From: Limosilactobacillus avistercoris
GTDB taxonomy: Bacteria > Bacillota > Bacilli > Lactobacillales > Lactobacillaceae
Length of the DNA: 64,000 nucleotides
Assembly (NCBI RefSeq): GCF_014836425.1
Contig: NZ_JACSQW010000008.1
Coordinates: forward strand, 1-64,000
Direction: 5' to 3'
This document shows, piece after piece, positions 8,521 to 16,348 of this stretch; the first letter of the stretch is position 1; every line of letters starts with the position of its first letter. The translations under genes and the position numbers were made by a program. The notes below the pieces were generated by a model, which was not told the DNA's origin, made no database searches, and worked only from the letters and a program-made list of their open reading frames with translations.

Positions 8521-8557
8521 AAAAAGGCCGGTAAAACATCAAAGTTTTCCGGCCTTT
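8521..8557 (-). terminator. Terminator downstream of 6S RNA
   Basis: On the minus strand GGCCGGAAAAC pairs with GTTTTACCGGCC and is followed by TTTTTC. It is the likely primary 3' end of the 6S RNA transcript. The hairpin also has T's on the plus side. Confidence 0.85.
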
Positions 8558-8570
8558 TAACTTATTATGT

Positions 8571-8762
8571 ACGAAAACTCCGTTAGTGCCGTTAATTGTC
8601 ATTCAGTGTTGACCTGTGTTTAAGACAGGTGGGACACGGTTGCTAGCTATTCAGTTACCAAGTGAAAAGGCATACTGGCCAACTAGCAAAACACTAGTCC
8701 CAATTTTATAAGACTGTAAGGCAAACCTGCGTTTAGACAACGCGTACACCACAGAATTTTCA
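8571..8762 (-). ncRNA. ssrS: 6S RNA
   Basis: Regulatory RNA that mimics an open promoter and sequesters RNA polymerase. Recognised by architecture: the 5' end AAAATTCTG (8760-8752) and 3' end CGGAGTTTT (8582-8574) form a 9-bp closing stem with two G-U pairs; TTGTC/GACAA forms the next helix; then comes a large central bubble with a hairpin on its 3' side (ACCTG..CAGGT); then a long terminal stem starting GGGAC/GTCCC and continuing TGCTAG/CTAGCA. Length about 190 nt. It lies directly downstream of rarA, where several Firmicutes have it, with its own promoter and terminator. Ends are accurate to a few bases. Confidence 0.82.
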
Positions 8763-8768
8763 TTAATT

Positions 8769-8797
8769 ATGTTAGCATGATCTGGTGTAATGATCAA
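8769..8797 (-). promoter_or_regulatory. Promoter of 6S RNA
   Basis: On the minus strand TTGATC (8797-8792) and TAACAT (8774-8769) are separated by 17 bp, which places the start at about 8762, exactly where the 6S closing stem begins. The promoter lies just beyond the rarA stop codon. Confidence 0.65.
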
Positions 8798-8801
8798 TCG
8801 A

Positions 8802-10100
8802 TCAGTGATTTTGATGTTGTTGGTAGAGCCCCTTTTTCTGGGCATTTTTAAGTTGCCAGTATTGATTGCCAAGTGCTTGCTCAAAGCGACCATTTTTCTT
8901 TGGATGGAAGTACTGGGCATTCTTGATACGGTCTGGAAGATATTGCTGGGCAACCCAATTTTGCGGATAGTCATGGGGAAAAAGATAATCGTTTCCGTGC
9001 CCCAGTTTATTGGCTCCCTTATAATGGGCATCTTTCAGGTGGTTAGGGACTTCGCCAACCCCACCTGCCTTTACTTGCTCAAGCGCACTATCGATTGCAC
9101 TGATCCCGGAATTTGATTTTGGTGAGAGGCATAACTCAATCACAACATCAGCTAAAGGAATTCGTGCCTCAGGGAGACCGATTTGTTGGGCTGCCTGGAC
9201 AGCCGTCACAGCACGTTGAACAGCGGGCATGTTTGCCAAACCAATATCCTCATAAGCAATCACGATTAGGCGTCGGCAAATACTAATTAAGTCGCCTGCT
9301 TCAATTAACCGCGCAAGGTAATGTAAAGCTGCGTCGGTATCTGATCCTCGAATTGACTTTTGAAAAGCAGAGATAACGTCGTAGTGAGCATCACCATCCC
9401 GATCACTGTTAATTATTTTCTTCTGGAAACTTTCTTCAATTACTGAAAGGGTAAGATGAATGATTCCGTCTTCATTTGGGTCAGTAGATTTTGCCGCTAG
9501 TTCTAGACCGTTTAAGGCGATTCGGAGATCACCATTTGTTGCAGTTAAAAGGTGTTCTTCAGCATCTGAGTCTAATTTAATGGGCATTTTACCCAAACCA
9601 CGTTCTGAATCAGTGAGGGCTCGTTTAACAGCGATTTTCATCTCATCAATACTTAAAGGATGAACCGGAAAAATTTGGGTACGACTCCGGATGGCGGGAT
9701 TAATACTAATATAGGGATTTTCGGTTGTTGCGCCGATTAAAATGATTCGGCCACTTTCTAAGTGAGGAAGTAAGAAATCCTGTTTGCTTTTATCCAAACG
9801 ATGGATTTCATCAAGCAAAAGGATTACGGTACCACTCATTTTTGCTTCTTCGGCCACAATCTGCAGATCCTTTTTGGTATCTGTGGCTGCGTTAAGTTTA
9901 CGAAAAGCATACTTAGTTGAACCAGCAATTGCACTCGCAATACTAGTTTTTCCGGTCCCTGGCGGCCCATAAAGGATAAGAGAAGAGAGCATCTTGGCCT
10001 TTACCATCCGGGAAATGATTTTACCAGGGCCCACAAGGTGTTGTTGGCCGACAACTTCATTAAGGTTTCGTGGCCGCATTCGATATGCTAGAGGCTGCAA
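8802..10100 (-). CDS. rarA: Replication-associated recombination protein A (RarA/MgsA)
   Basis: AAA+ ATPase acting at stalled or gapped replication forks. The 432 residues show the clamp-loader-like AAA+ core with Walker A YGPPGTGKTSIA (about residues 44-55), Walker B LLDEIHR (about 96-102), sensor-1 IGATTENP (about 123-130) and arginine-finger RSRTQIF. The C-terminal half is the MgsA/RarA tetramerisation domain (HYKGANKLGHGNDYLFPHDY). Length is normal for the family. Start ATG at 10100. It follows the YueI gene by 2 bp, implying an operon. Confidence 0.95.
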   Translation of the reverse strand: MQPLAYRMRPRNLNEVVGQQHLVGPGKIISRMVKAKMLSSLILYGPPGTGKTSIASAIAGSTKYAFRKLNAATDTKKDLQIVAEEAKMSGTVILLLDEIHRLDKSKQDFLLPHLESGRIILIGATTENPYISINPAIRSRTQIFPVHPLSIDEMKIAVKRALTDSERGLGKMPIKLDSDAEEHLLTATNGDLRIALNGLELAAKSTDPNEDGIIHLTLSVIEESFQKKIINSDRDGDAHYDVISAFQKSIRGSDTDAALHYLARLIEAGDLISICRRLIVIAYEDIGLANMPAVQRAVTAVQAAQQIGLPEARIPLADVVIELCLSPKSNSGISAIDSALEQVKAGGVGEVPNHLKDAHYKGANKLGHGNDYLFPHDYPQNWVAQQYLPDRIKNAQYFHPKKNGRFEQALGNQYWQLKNAQKKGLYQQHQNH

Positions 10101-10102
10101 AG

Positions 10103-10576
10103 TTATTCTTCCTTCCTATCAAATAATTTTTTCCAAAAATGCTTTTTCTTCGGCGTGTGAATTTGGGGAGACTGCTTGGTAATATCAGAGTACCGTTTTT
10201 GAACATCAACTGGTGACTGGTAAACAGCAGTTTTGGCTGCTACGACAACTGCTAATGAATCGGGAGTAGTTCGAAATTCTGATTCAGTTTTTAAGGTAAA
10301 GTTAGCATTGGCCTCAGTAGCAACCTTAATGTAATTTCGGAGTTCTGAATGGGGAAGGTTACCGTTTAAGAAAACTTGATTGCCGATTCCGCGTTCTAGT
10401 TCCTTAGCAACTGCAAAGGACCAATCACGTTCTTCAAGTTCAGCAATGCTAATTGTTAAACAGACCCGTTCGCGAAAGGTACCGAGGTATTTTCGTTGCT
10501 CATCTGGTTTGATTTTCGGGGTTCCATAGATTGCGTTATCGATTCGTTGTTCCATTGCGGATTTATCTTTTGCCAT
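10103..10576 (-). CDS. yueI: YueI family protein (DUF1694)
   Basis: 157-residue cytoplasmic protein with no signal or membrane segment. It matches the YueI family by its N-terminal GTPKIKPDEQRKYLGTFRER and central PHSELRNYIKVA segments; the family has no settled function. The C-terminal 30 residues are basic (KKKHFWKKLFDRKEE). Start ATG at 10576 with GGAGG upstream. Its stop is 2 bp before the rarA start, so the two are probably co-transcribed, a common arrangement in lactobacilli. Confidence 0.8.
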   Translation of the reverse strand: MAKDKSAMEQRIDNAIYGTPKIKPDEQRKYLGTFRERVCLTISIAELEERDWSFAVAKELERGIGNQVFLNGNLPHSELRNYIKVATEANANFTLKTESEFRTTPDSLAVVVAAKTAVYQSPVDVQKRYSDITKQSPQIHTPKKKHFWKKLFDRKEE

Positions 10577-10637
10577 AGCACTAACCTCCCATTAATGTTT
10601 TTACTATTATACCAATAATAATTAATTGGAGATATAT

Positions 10638-10672
10638 AAAAAGCCCCTTAGCAGTGAACCTGCTAGGGAGCG
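10638..10672 (-). terminator. Terminator after the YczE-like gene
   Basis: On the minus strand GCTCCCTAGCA pairs with TGCTAAGGGGC and is followed by TTTTTATA. It lies just after the stop at 10678. Confidence 0.8.
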
Positions 10673-10677
10673 AAATA

Positions 10678-11418
10678 TTAATTACCAATATCCAATGCTT
10701 GGTGCTTTAACTTAGGGAAGATCTTCTTGTCAGCCCAACCAGTAATTGCTCCTTGAAAAGCAAGGGCAAATAAGGTACCAAGACCAAAGTTGTAGATTCC
10801 GCCTTGCATGAAGGCTGCAATGATTGCCATGATTGTAGGTGGAATGTATGATAACCACATTGCTATTGTTGCATTCCCCTTGCAGTAACGGAAACGAATA
10901 ATTTGGAAAAGATCATCTGCTGGATGAAGGACAAGGTTAGCCCGTTGGTAAATAGAAATAGCTGTTCCAATGAAGGCAACCCCTAAGAAGTTAATAAATA
11001 CGTAGAGGATAATCATTGGAAGAGTAGTGGCATCGGGCATAATCCGGTTGAAAATATTTGAGAACCATTGGATAAATAGTGAAAATGGCAGCATAAAAAT
11101 AAAGTTACCACCAATTCGCCGCCAATCCCACTTGTGCATCAAAATAGCATTTAAAACGGATGTCAGCATCCCAAGAACCATAAATGCCCAGAAAAGGGTT
11201 GTTGGTTTATTACCTAAAACAGCAATCCCCAAGTTGTTTTCAGCAGCGGTCCAGTATGCTGAACCTAAAAACTGGGGGTGAATATGGGAACTGGTTACTA
11301 GGGTTAAAACATTTCCCATTGAATTAATTACAATTGAAAAAGCAAAGAAAGCCCAACTTGCAGCTAAAGAAATTGTTCGTTCTTGTACTTTTCCTTGTGT
11401 TGGAACATCGTCGTTCAT
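10678..11418 (-). CDS. YczE/YitT-like multi-pass membrane protein
   Basis: 246 residues with about six hydrophobic segments. It resembles the YczE/YyaS family of integral membrane proteins (N-terminal SIVINSMGNVLT, then GTAISIYQRANLVLHPADDL where the family has G-[ST]-x-x-P-x-D); function unknown. Start ATG at 11418 with AGGAGG upstream. Its promoter (11483-11511) carries a cre-like site just downstream of the predicted start point, suggesting catabolite repression. Monocistronic with its own terminator. Confidence 0.7.
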   Translation of the reverse strand: MNDDVPTQGKVQERTISLAASWAFFAFSIVINSMGNVLTLVTSSHIHPQFLGSAYWTAAENNLGIAVLGNKPTTLFWAFMVLGMLTSVLNAILMHKWDWRRIGGNFIFMLPFSLFIQWFSNIFNRIMPDATTLPMIILYVFINFLGVAFIGTAISIYQRANLVLHPADDLFQIIRFRYCKGNATIAMWLSYIPPTIMAIIAAFMQGGIYNFGLGTLFALAFQGAITGWADKKIFPKLKHQALDIGN

Positions 11419-11452
11419 TATTATCCTCCTTTAATGAGTTAACTTACAATCG

Positions 11453-11466
11453 TGAAACCGTTCACG
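11453..11466. promoter_or_regulatory. cre-like CcpA operator before the YczE-like gene
   Basis: TGAAACCGTTCACG matches 13 of 14 positions of the catabolite-responsive element TGWAANCGNTNWCA. It is centred about 15 bp downstream of the predicted transcription start, a position where CcpA normally represses. Confidence 0.6.
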
Positions 11467-11482
11467 CTTTTTACGAAAAGTA

Positions 11483-11511
11483 AATTTACAACCTTCTGTA
11501 AGGGTTGTCAA
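11483..11511 (-). promoter_or_regulatory. Promoter of the YczE-like gene with dyad in the spacer
   Basis: On the minus strand TTGACA (11511-11506) and TAAATT (11488-11483) are 17 bp apart. The spacer is filled by a dyad, ACAACC and GGTTGT separated by 9 bp, which looks like a repressor operator. Both the dyad and the cre-like site lie within the first 60 bp of the control region. Confidence 0.6.
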
Positions 11512-11652
11512 TAGCGTAATAGCGATATATTAAAACTGTATAAATATTTTTATGATATTATATATTAACCGGTTGACACATAAGTGATTTTAAACACAAA
11601 AATTGCAAATTAAAAAAATTTCAGTTATTTTGATTAGGAGGAGGGAAAGGCA

Positions 11653-12405
11653 ATGAAAATTATTATCTCACCAGCAAGAACAATGAAAAGCGATCTAGAT
11701 TCTTTGCCATATTCTGGCCTTCCCAAGTACTTGGAGCAAAGCAAAGAAATATTAAGTTGGTTAAGAACACGTAATTATGATCAATTGCATCAATTATGGT
11801 GGAATTGTAGTGAGCGTCTGGCACGAATAAATTATCAACGAATTAAAGGGATGGATCTTATCACAAATTTAACTCCAGCAATTTTAGCTTTTCATGGGCT
11901 TCAGTACCAATATATTGGCGCAGGAGTGATGACTGATCAGCAGTTAAAATACCTTCAAGAACATTTGCGGATTTTATCGGGATTTTATGGAATTTTAAGG
12001 CCGTTTGATGGGATTACTTTATATCGTCTTGGAATGGGGGATAAGGCAACCGTTAACCATACTAAAAGCCTATATGAATTTTGGGGTGACCGATTATACC
12101 AAGATCTTTTTAAAGATAATCATTTAGTGGTTAATTTAGCTTCAAATGAATATAGCAAAGCAATTCGTCCTTTTTTAAAGAGGAACGATAAGATGATTAC
12201 CTGTGTTTTTGGTGAAATGGTTGATGGCAAGATCAAACAAAAAGCGACTTTAGCAAAGATGGCTCGTGGAAATATGGTCCGGTTTTTAACGGAGATTGGT
12301 GCTGAAAAAGTAGCTGATCTGAAGAAATTTTCTACTGGTGGATACAGGTTTAGGACTGATCTTTCTACAGAAGATACATTTTATTTTGAATTAGTTAAGG
12401 CGTAA
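11653..12405 (+). CDS. yaaA: Peroxide stress protein YaaA (UPF0246/DUF328)
   Basis: 250-residue cytoplasmic protein of the YaaA family, which in E. coli lowers free intracellular iron and limits oxidative DNA damage. Seen: the family start KIIISPARTMK, the segments LAFHGLQYQYIGA and LRILSGFYGILRPFDGITLYRLGMG (the most conserved part, about residues 105-130), and VVNLASNEYSKAI. Start ATG at 11653 with AGGAGGAGG at 11637-11645. Transcribed alone and divergent from the YczE-like gene. Confidence 0.92.
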   Translation: MKIIISPARTMKSDLDSLPYSGLPKYLEQSKEILSWLRTRNYDQLHQLWWNCSERLARINYQRIKGMDLITNLTPAILAFHGLQYQYIGAGVMTDQQLKYLQEHLRILSGFYGILRPFDGITLYRLGMGDKATVNHTKSLYEFWGDRLYQDLFKDNHLVVNLASNEYSKAIRPFLKRNDKMITCVFGEMVDGKIKQKATLAKMARGNMVRFLTEIGAEKVADLKKFSTGGYRFRTDLSTEDTFYFELVKA

Positions 12406-12411
12406 ATAAAA

Positions 12412-12450
12412 AGGCCCTAGAAACTTCTTAGTGGTTTCTAGAGTCTTAGC
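12412..12450. terminator. Terminator hairpin after yaaA, stronger on the minus strand
   Basis: CTAGAAAC (12417-12424) pairs with GTTTCTAG (12434-12441). On the minus strand it is followed by GGCCTTTTTA, a proper U-tract; on the plus strand the following AGTCTTAGCTTTT is weaker. It could therefore end yaaA and also a minus-strand transcript from 12.9 kb. Confidence 0.6.
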
Positions 12451-12936
12451 TTTTAATTAATTAAAAGTGTTTGTGTAATACAATATTCTGTGGGAAGGAA
12501 AATGGTTGGTTTAAATATTAAGCTTAAAATTTTCACTAGTGATAAAACTTAACTTTTAAATTTTATTAGTCTTATGATCGACTAAGTTTACATTAATTAA
12601 TTCCTGAACATCATATTTTATAAGTTAAACCAACAGATGATTTATTGAATTTTTAGAAGTGAGAAAATAGGAGAGTAGCACTTCTAAGTGACTAGTATTC
12701 AAATTATTCATCTGGCGAAAATGGTCCTAAACATTTAGTATCTTGTTACAACATAGTTTAGTAAAAGATACACATATCTGAAGTCTTAATCTAAGTAGTC
12801 CCTTTTGTAGTTATCACTACTGTCATTAGCAAATAGGGTAGGTATATTTAAAGGTGGATATAAGGGACTCATAGATAAGAGAGTTAGACTAATAGTCTAT
12901 TAATTGGTTAAACATAAATAATAATTATCATTTACT
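12412..12936 (-). ncRNA. Candidate structured non-coding RNA in a gene-free 675-bp gap
   Basis: Between yaaA and rpsD (12406-13080) no reading frame is credible, yet the AT-rich sequence holds nested inverted repeats: 12505-12514 with 12625-12634 (10 bp); 12566-12571 with 12580-12585; 12634-12640 with 12708-12714 enclosing 12645-12650/12697-12702 and 12653-12661/12679-12687 (9 bp); 12738-12744 with 12765-12771; 12797-12804 with 12862-12869 enclosing 12807-12811/12816-12820; 12885-12890 with 12894-12899. A weak minus-strand promoter (TTTACC 12972-12967, TATATT 12948-12943) and the terminator at 12412-12450 bracket it, giving about 525 nt. Strand and ends are inference. It is not RNase P, tmRNA or SRP RNA by motif. 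A decayed element is the alternative. Confidence 0.35.
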
Positions 12937-13025
12937 GCTATGAATATATAATATTTTTAATTTTTTGGTAAATGAAACGACACAAAAAATTGCTTTTCTA
13001 CTATCAATTGATAATTAATTTAAAC

Positions 13026-13060
13026 AAAAAAGGAACCGGAATTTCCGGTTCCCTTTTTTG
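13026..13060. terminator. Terminator after rpsD
   Basis: AAAAAAGGAACCGGA and TCCGGTTCCCTTTTTT form a strong hairpin about 20 bp beyond the rpsD stop, with T-runs in both directions. Confidence 0.9.
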
Positions 13061-13080
13061 TAACAAGTAATAGTTAAATA

Positions 13081-13686
13081 TTACTTGTTGTAGAATTCAA
13101 CGATAAGTGATTCGTCGATATCAGCATCCATGTCTTCACGAGCAGGGATACGGTTTAACTTACCTTCAAGCTTATCAGCGTCGAAATCAACGTATGATGG
13201 ACGAGAAACAACTGCTTCAACAGCGTTCTTAATAACATCAAGGTTCTTTGACTTATCACGAACAGCGATAACTTGATCAACGTCAACTTCGTATGAAGGA
13301 ATGTCAACGCGCTTACCATCAACTGTGATGTGACCGTGGTTAACCAATTGACGAGCTTGACGACGAGTAGTAGCCAAACCAAGACGGTAAACCATGTTGT
13401 CAAGACGACGTTCAAGTAAGGCCATGAAGTTAGCACCGTGAGTACCTTCCTTGATCTTACCGGCACGTACGAAAAGATTTGAGAATTGACGTTCAGTCAT
13501 TCCGTACATGAAACGAAGCTTTTGCTTTTCACGAAGTTGAGTACCGTATTCGGAAAGCTTACCATGACGGTCACGACCGTGATCACCAGGAGCGTAAGCC
13601 CGACGAGCTAATTCCTTACCAGTACCTGAAAGTGAAACACCTAAACGGCGTGAAAGACGCCAACTAGGACCTGTATAACGTGACAT
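13081..13686 (-). CDS. rpsD: 30S ribosomal protein S4
   Basis: Primary 16S rRNA-binding protein that nucleates 30S assembly and, in Firmicutes, represses its own synthesis. The 201 residues start [16 protein letters not shown], contain the linker [12 protein letters not shown], and have the S4 RNA-binding domain at about residues 92-155 ([28 protein letters not shown]). The start ATG at 13686 with GGAGGA at 13694-13699 was chosen over an upstream in-frame start at 13770 that lies in the leader. Monocistronic, as in other Firmicutes, with a structured leader. Confidence 0.97.
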   Translation of the reverse strand: MSRYTGPSWRLSRRLGVSLSGTGKELARRAYAPGDHGRDRHGKLSEYGTQLREKQKLRFMYGMTERQFSNLFVRAGKIKEGTHGANFMALLERRLDNMVYRLGLATTRRQARQLVNHGHITVDGKRVDIPSYEVDVDQVIAVRDKSKNLDVIKNAVEAVVSRPSYVDFDADKLEGKLNRIPAREDMDADIDESLIVEFYNK

Positions 13687-13699
13687 AAATAAAATCCTC

Positions 13700-13853
13700 C
13701 AATATTTTTGTTGGAGTAAAATAATCCGATGTGAGATTGACATTCGTGCAGGCTGATTTGAATCTTTCACCCTTGCAGCTGGGTTACTAAAAACACCTTT
13801 TGGGCACCAGTCTGTTGACGAGCTTGCCCCTCACTGCTGCATTATTTTACACA
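13700..13853 (-). promoter_or_regulatory. rpsD 5' leader, probable S4 autoregulatory element
   Basis: The leader of about 165 nt contains GCAGC (minus strand, about 13845) that can pair with GCTGC (about 13775), and inside it GGGGC pairs with GCCC followed by the AAAAGGTG segment. This compact multi-helix element ahead of a lone rpsD matches the position of the known S4-binding leaders of Firmicutes. The fold is judged by eye. Confidence 0.55.
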
Positions 13854-13859
13854 AAGACT

Positions 13860-13889
13860 AATATACAACAGCTTACCCTACTTAGTCAA
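13860..13889 (-). promoter_or_regulatory. rpsD promoter
   Basis: On the minus strand TTGACT (13889-13884) and TATATT (13865-13860) are 18 bp apart, with predicted start at about 13853. The -35 box overlaps the end of the upstream GAF-domain gene. Confidence 0.7.
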
Positions 13890-14340
13890 TAGTGGACATA
13901 AGCCGCTTAGCAAATTCGTTCATTTGATCAGCAAATGATTGATCAAAACGACTAAGAATTGGTGCATCAAGGTCAAGAACACCGTAAAGTGAACCATCTT
14001 CTTTTAGCATCGGGACGACAAGCTCTGATTTAGCGGCACTATCACAAGCAATGTATGAAGCAAACTTAGAGACGTCATCGACAATTTGCGTTTCCTTAGT
14101 TGATGCTGCAACTCCACAAACTCCCTTACCAAGTTCAATGTGCATGCATGCAACTTTTCCTTGAAATGGTCCAAGATCAAGTTGGTTACTTTGGGAATTG
14201 TAGAGATAAAAGCCTGCCCAGTTTAAGTCAGGTACACTTTCGTTAATTAGTGCACTGGCGTTTGCTAGGTTTGCAATCGCTGAGTGTTCATCAGTTAAAA
14301 GTGCTGAAACTTGTTCGTTCAATAGTGAAAGCTCTGTCAT
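13882..14340 (-). CDS. msrC: Free methionine-(R)-sulfoxide reductase (GAF domain)
   Basis: Cytoplasmic GAF-domain enzyme that reduces free Met-R-O. The 152 residues form one GAF domain. The three cysteines of the E. coli enzyme (Cys84, Cys94, Cys118) have counterparts in KVACMHI, GKGVCGVAA and YIACDSAAKSE, and the NWAGFYLY and GVLDLDAP segments are typical. ATG at 14340 was preferred to TTG at 14346 because AGAAAGGA then has a 6-base spacing. It lies just upstream of rpsD on the same strand, with the rpsD promoter overlapping its end. Confidence 0.88.
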   Translation of the reverse strand: MTELSLLNEQVSALLTDEHSAIANLANASALINESVPDLNWAGFYLYNSQSNQLDLGPFQGKVACMHIELGKGVCGVAASTKETQIVDDVSKFASYIACDSAAKSELVVPMLKEDGSLYGVLDLDAPILSRFDQSFADQMNEFAKRLMSTID

Positions 14341-14467
14341 GTTCAATCCTTCTTTCTTCTAAATAAGTATTAAATTGATCCCAGTAATGGTGACTCATTA
14401 TGGTATAATTTTCATAGAATTTTAGAGCCTTTATGGAGACTTTGTCAATGATGGCTTAAAGATGTAG

Positions 14468-16174
14468 GTGGATAAATTGGTTTTTCAAATAATAATTGGG
14501 ATTTTAATTGTTCTTGCAATTATCTTAGCTGGCTTATATTACTACCAAAAGCGGGTTATTCGGCAATATGAGCAAGTAGACATGCAGCTTAAAAAAATAA
14601 GTGATATGAAGATTGAACAACAGTTTGAAAAGGTTGATCAACTTAGTGTTACTGGTGATTCGCAGGAACAATTGACGAAACTAAAAAAAGAGTTTAAAGA
14701 GAAAATTGTTCCACAAGAAAAGAAACTTGCGGATCAGTTGAAGACGGCTAAGTCATTGATTCATACAAGTAAGCTCTTTACCCTTTCTGGTAAATTAAGT
14801 GATTTAAGTACGGTAATCCAGAGTTTAAGTGACCAGTGCTTGCAAGTTAAATCGGCACTTCACCATCTAGAAGAACTTCATCGGGCTCATAAGCAAGCAA
14901 TTGATCAGATTAAACAGCGTTATCGTCATTTTCACCATGTCCTTGATGAAAAGAGTTTTGAGTATGGTGACAGCATTAAGGTATTGAATAATCAGCTTGA
15001 TGATCTCGAACAACAGTATGATCGGTTCACTAAGCTTAGCCGATCTGGTGATTATGATGCCGCTCAACAGGTTTTAACTGATTTAAAGAAAGAAAACCAA
15101 CATTTAGCTGAACTGATTGACCAAGTTCCAAAACTTTATAAGCCACTAATCGCTGAATTCCCGACTCAATTGGATGAGTTAGCAAGTGGTTATAAACAAT
15201 TGGCAAGCCAAAATTACCGTTTTACTACGGATAATATTCCGGGAAAGATTAATCAGCTTCGTCAATTATGTCAAGAAAATCTGGAACAAATTAATCGACT
15301 TGAGCTGGACGGAGTTGAGAATTCAAATAAGGATATTGCTGATCAAATTGATGACTTATATGCGACGATGCAAAGTGAAATTGATGCACAGCCACAAGTT
15401 AAACATTTGATGGGTGTTTTAGGTGAATTCATCACGCATGCGGCAAGACAAAATAATGAATTAACCGCTGAATTGGATCGTCTTAGTATTAACTACACAT
15501 TAAATAATCATGAAATTGAAACGACCCGATCATTGAATGAACAAATTATTAATATTAAGAAAGAATATGAAGATGATCGAGAAGCTATCAAGAACCATAC
15601 TGCAATTTATAGTCAGGTACTTGCTCGGCAAAGTAAGAATGATCAGTCATTAACTGAAATTGAAAAGCAGCAGGCAAAAATTAATGATGAAGTTGCTAAG
15701 TTGCAAGGAGATCAACAGCGGGCCGAGCAAATGTTGCAAAAATATTCAACCAGATTAAGAACTACTCGGCGACAAGTTGAACGACTAAACCTGCCTGGCT
15801 TGCCAAAAGATTACCTAAACTACTTCTTTGGTGTAAGTGATGAAATCAAGCGCTTAGCTGATGAGTTACAAAAATACAAGGTTAATATGGATGAGGTAAC
15901 TAAGCAATTAATTATCGTTGAATCTGATCTGGAAACCCTTGGTGAAAAGACCAGTGATATTTATGATAGTGTCGAATTAACTGAGCGGCTTCAACAATAT
16001 GCAAACCGTTTTAGTGATAACCAAAAGATTGTCACTGCGGCGGCAAAGTCACAAGAAGAATTTAATAAATTTAATTACACCGCTAGTTTAGAGACGATTG
16101 CTACGGCATTAGAAGAAGTCGAACCAGGTAGCTATAAGCGAATTGAAGATAGCTACTATCATGAAAAACAGTAA
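14468..16174 (+). CDS. ezrA: Septation ring formation regulator EzrA
   Basis: Membrane-anchored division protein that acts on FtsZ ring placement and links division to wall synthesis in low-GC Gram-positives. The 568 residues have one N-terminal transmembrane helix (about 4-24: FQIIIGILIVLAIILAGLYY) and a long cytoplasmic region of heptad-rich, spectrin-like helices with many QL, EL and KL steps. Length is typical. Start is GTG at 14468 with a poor ribosome site (GATGTAGG). Followed by a strong terminator. Upstream of the cysteine desulfurase gene, as in many lactobacilli and bacilli. Confidence 0.92.
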   Translation: MDKLVFQIIIGILIVLAIILAGLYYYQKRVIRQYEQVDMQLKKISDMKIEQQFEKVDQLSVTGDSQEQLTKLKKEFKEKIVPQEKKLADQLKTAKSLIHTSKLFTLSGKLSDLSTVIQSLSDQCLQVKSALHHLEELHRAHKQAIDQIKQRYRHFHHVLDEKSFEYGDSIKVLNNQLDDLEQQYDRFTKLSRSGDYDAAQQVLTDLKKENQHLAELIDQVPKLYKPLIAEFPTQLDELASGYKQLASQNYRFTTDNIPGKINQLRQLCQENLEQINRLELDGVENSNKDIADQIDDLYATMQSEIDAQPQVKHLMGVLGEFITHAARQNNELTAELDRLSINYTLNNHEIETTRSLNEQIINIKKEYEDDREAIKNHTAIYSQVLARQSKNDQSLTEIEKQQAKINDEVAKLQGDQQRAEQMLQKYSTRLRTTRRQVERLNLPGLPKDYLNYFFGVSDEIKRLADELQKYKVNMDEVTKQLIIVESDLETLGEKTSDIYDSVELTERLQQYANRFSDNQKIVTAAAKSQEEFNKFNYTASLETIATALEEVEPGSYKRIEDSYYHEKQ

Positions 16175-16184
16175 TTAGTAGCAT

Positions 16185-16230
16185 AAAACGCAGATCTTTT
16201 GTCTATTGGGGACAAAAGATCTGCGTTTTT
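16185..16230 (+). terminator. Terminator after ezrA
   Basis: AAAACGCAGATCTTTTGTC and GACAAAAGATCTGCGTTTT form a perfect 19-bp stem with a short loop, ending in TTTTTAATT. Strong on both strands. Confidence 0.92.
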
Positions 16231-16348
16231 AATTATTATCTGTTATAATTAAAAATCGGTTTAATGGCGTCGCAACCAAATATCTATCCAATTTTAGCGC
16301 ATTGATAAAATTTATAATCAAGCTTTGTTTGATGAAAGGAAAATAAGC

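Noticed and set aside
8651-9031. 126-residue minus-strand ORF overlapping the end of rarA
   Set aside because: It runs out of frame through rarA and into the 6S RNA gene; the composition is non-native and rarA is well conserved in its own frame.
8790-9116. 108-residue plus-strand ORF inside rarA
   Set aside because: Antisense shadow of rarA with no ribosome-binding site and no recognisable domain.
12406-13080. RNase P RNA, tmRNA or SRP RNA in the gene-free gap
   Set aside because: No tRNA-like T-arm with CCA end, no conserved RNase P core (for example GAGGAAAGTCC) and no SRP Alu or tetraloop motif on either strand.
12406-13080. CRISPR array in the gene-free gap
   Set aside because: Repeats there are inverted, not direct and evenly spaced; no cas genes are in the window.
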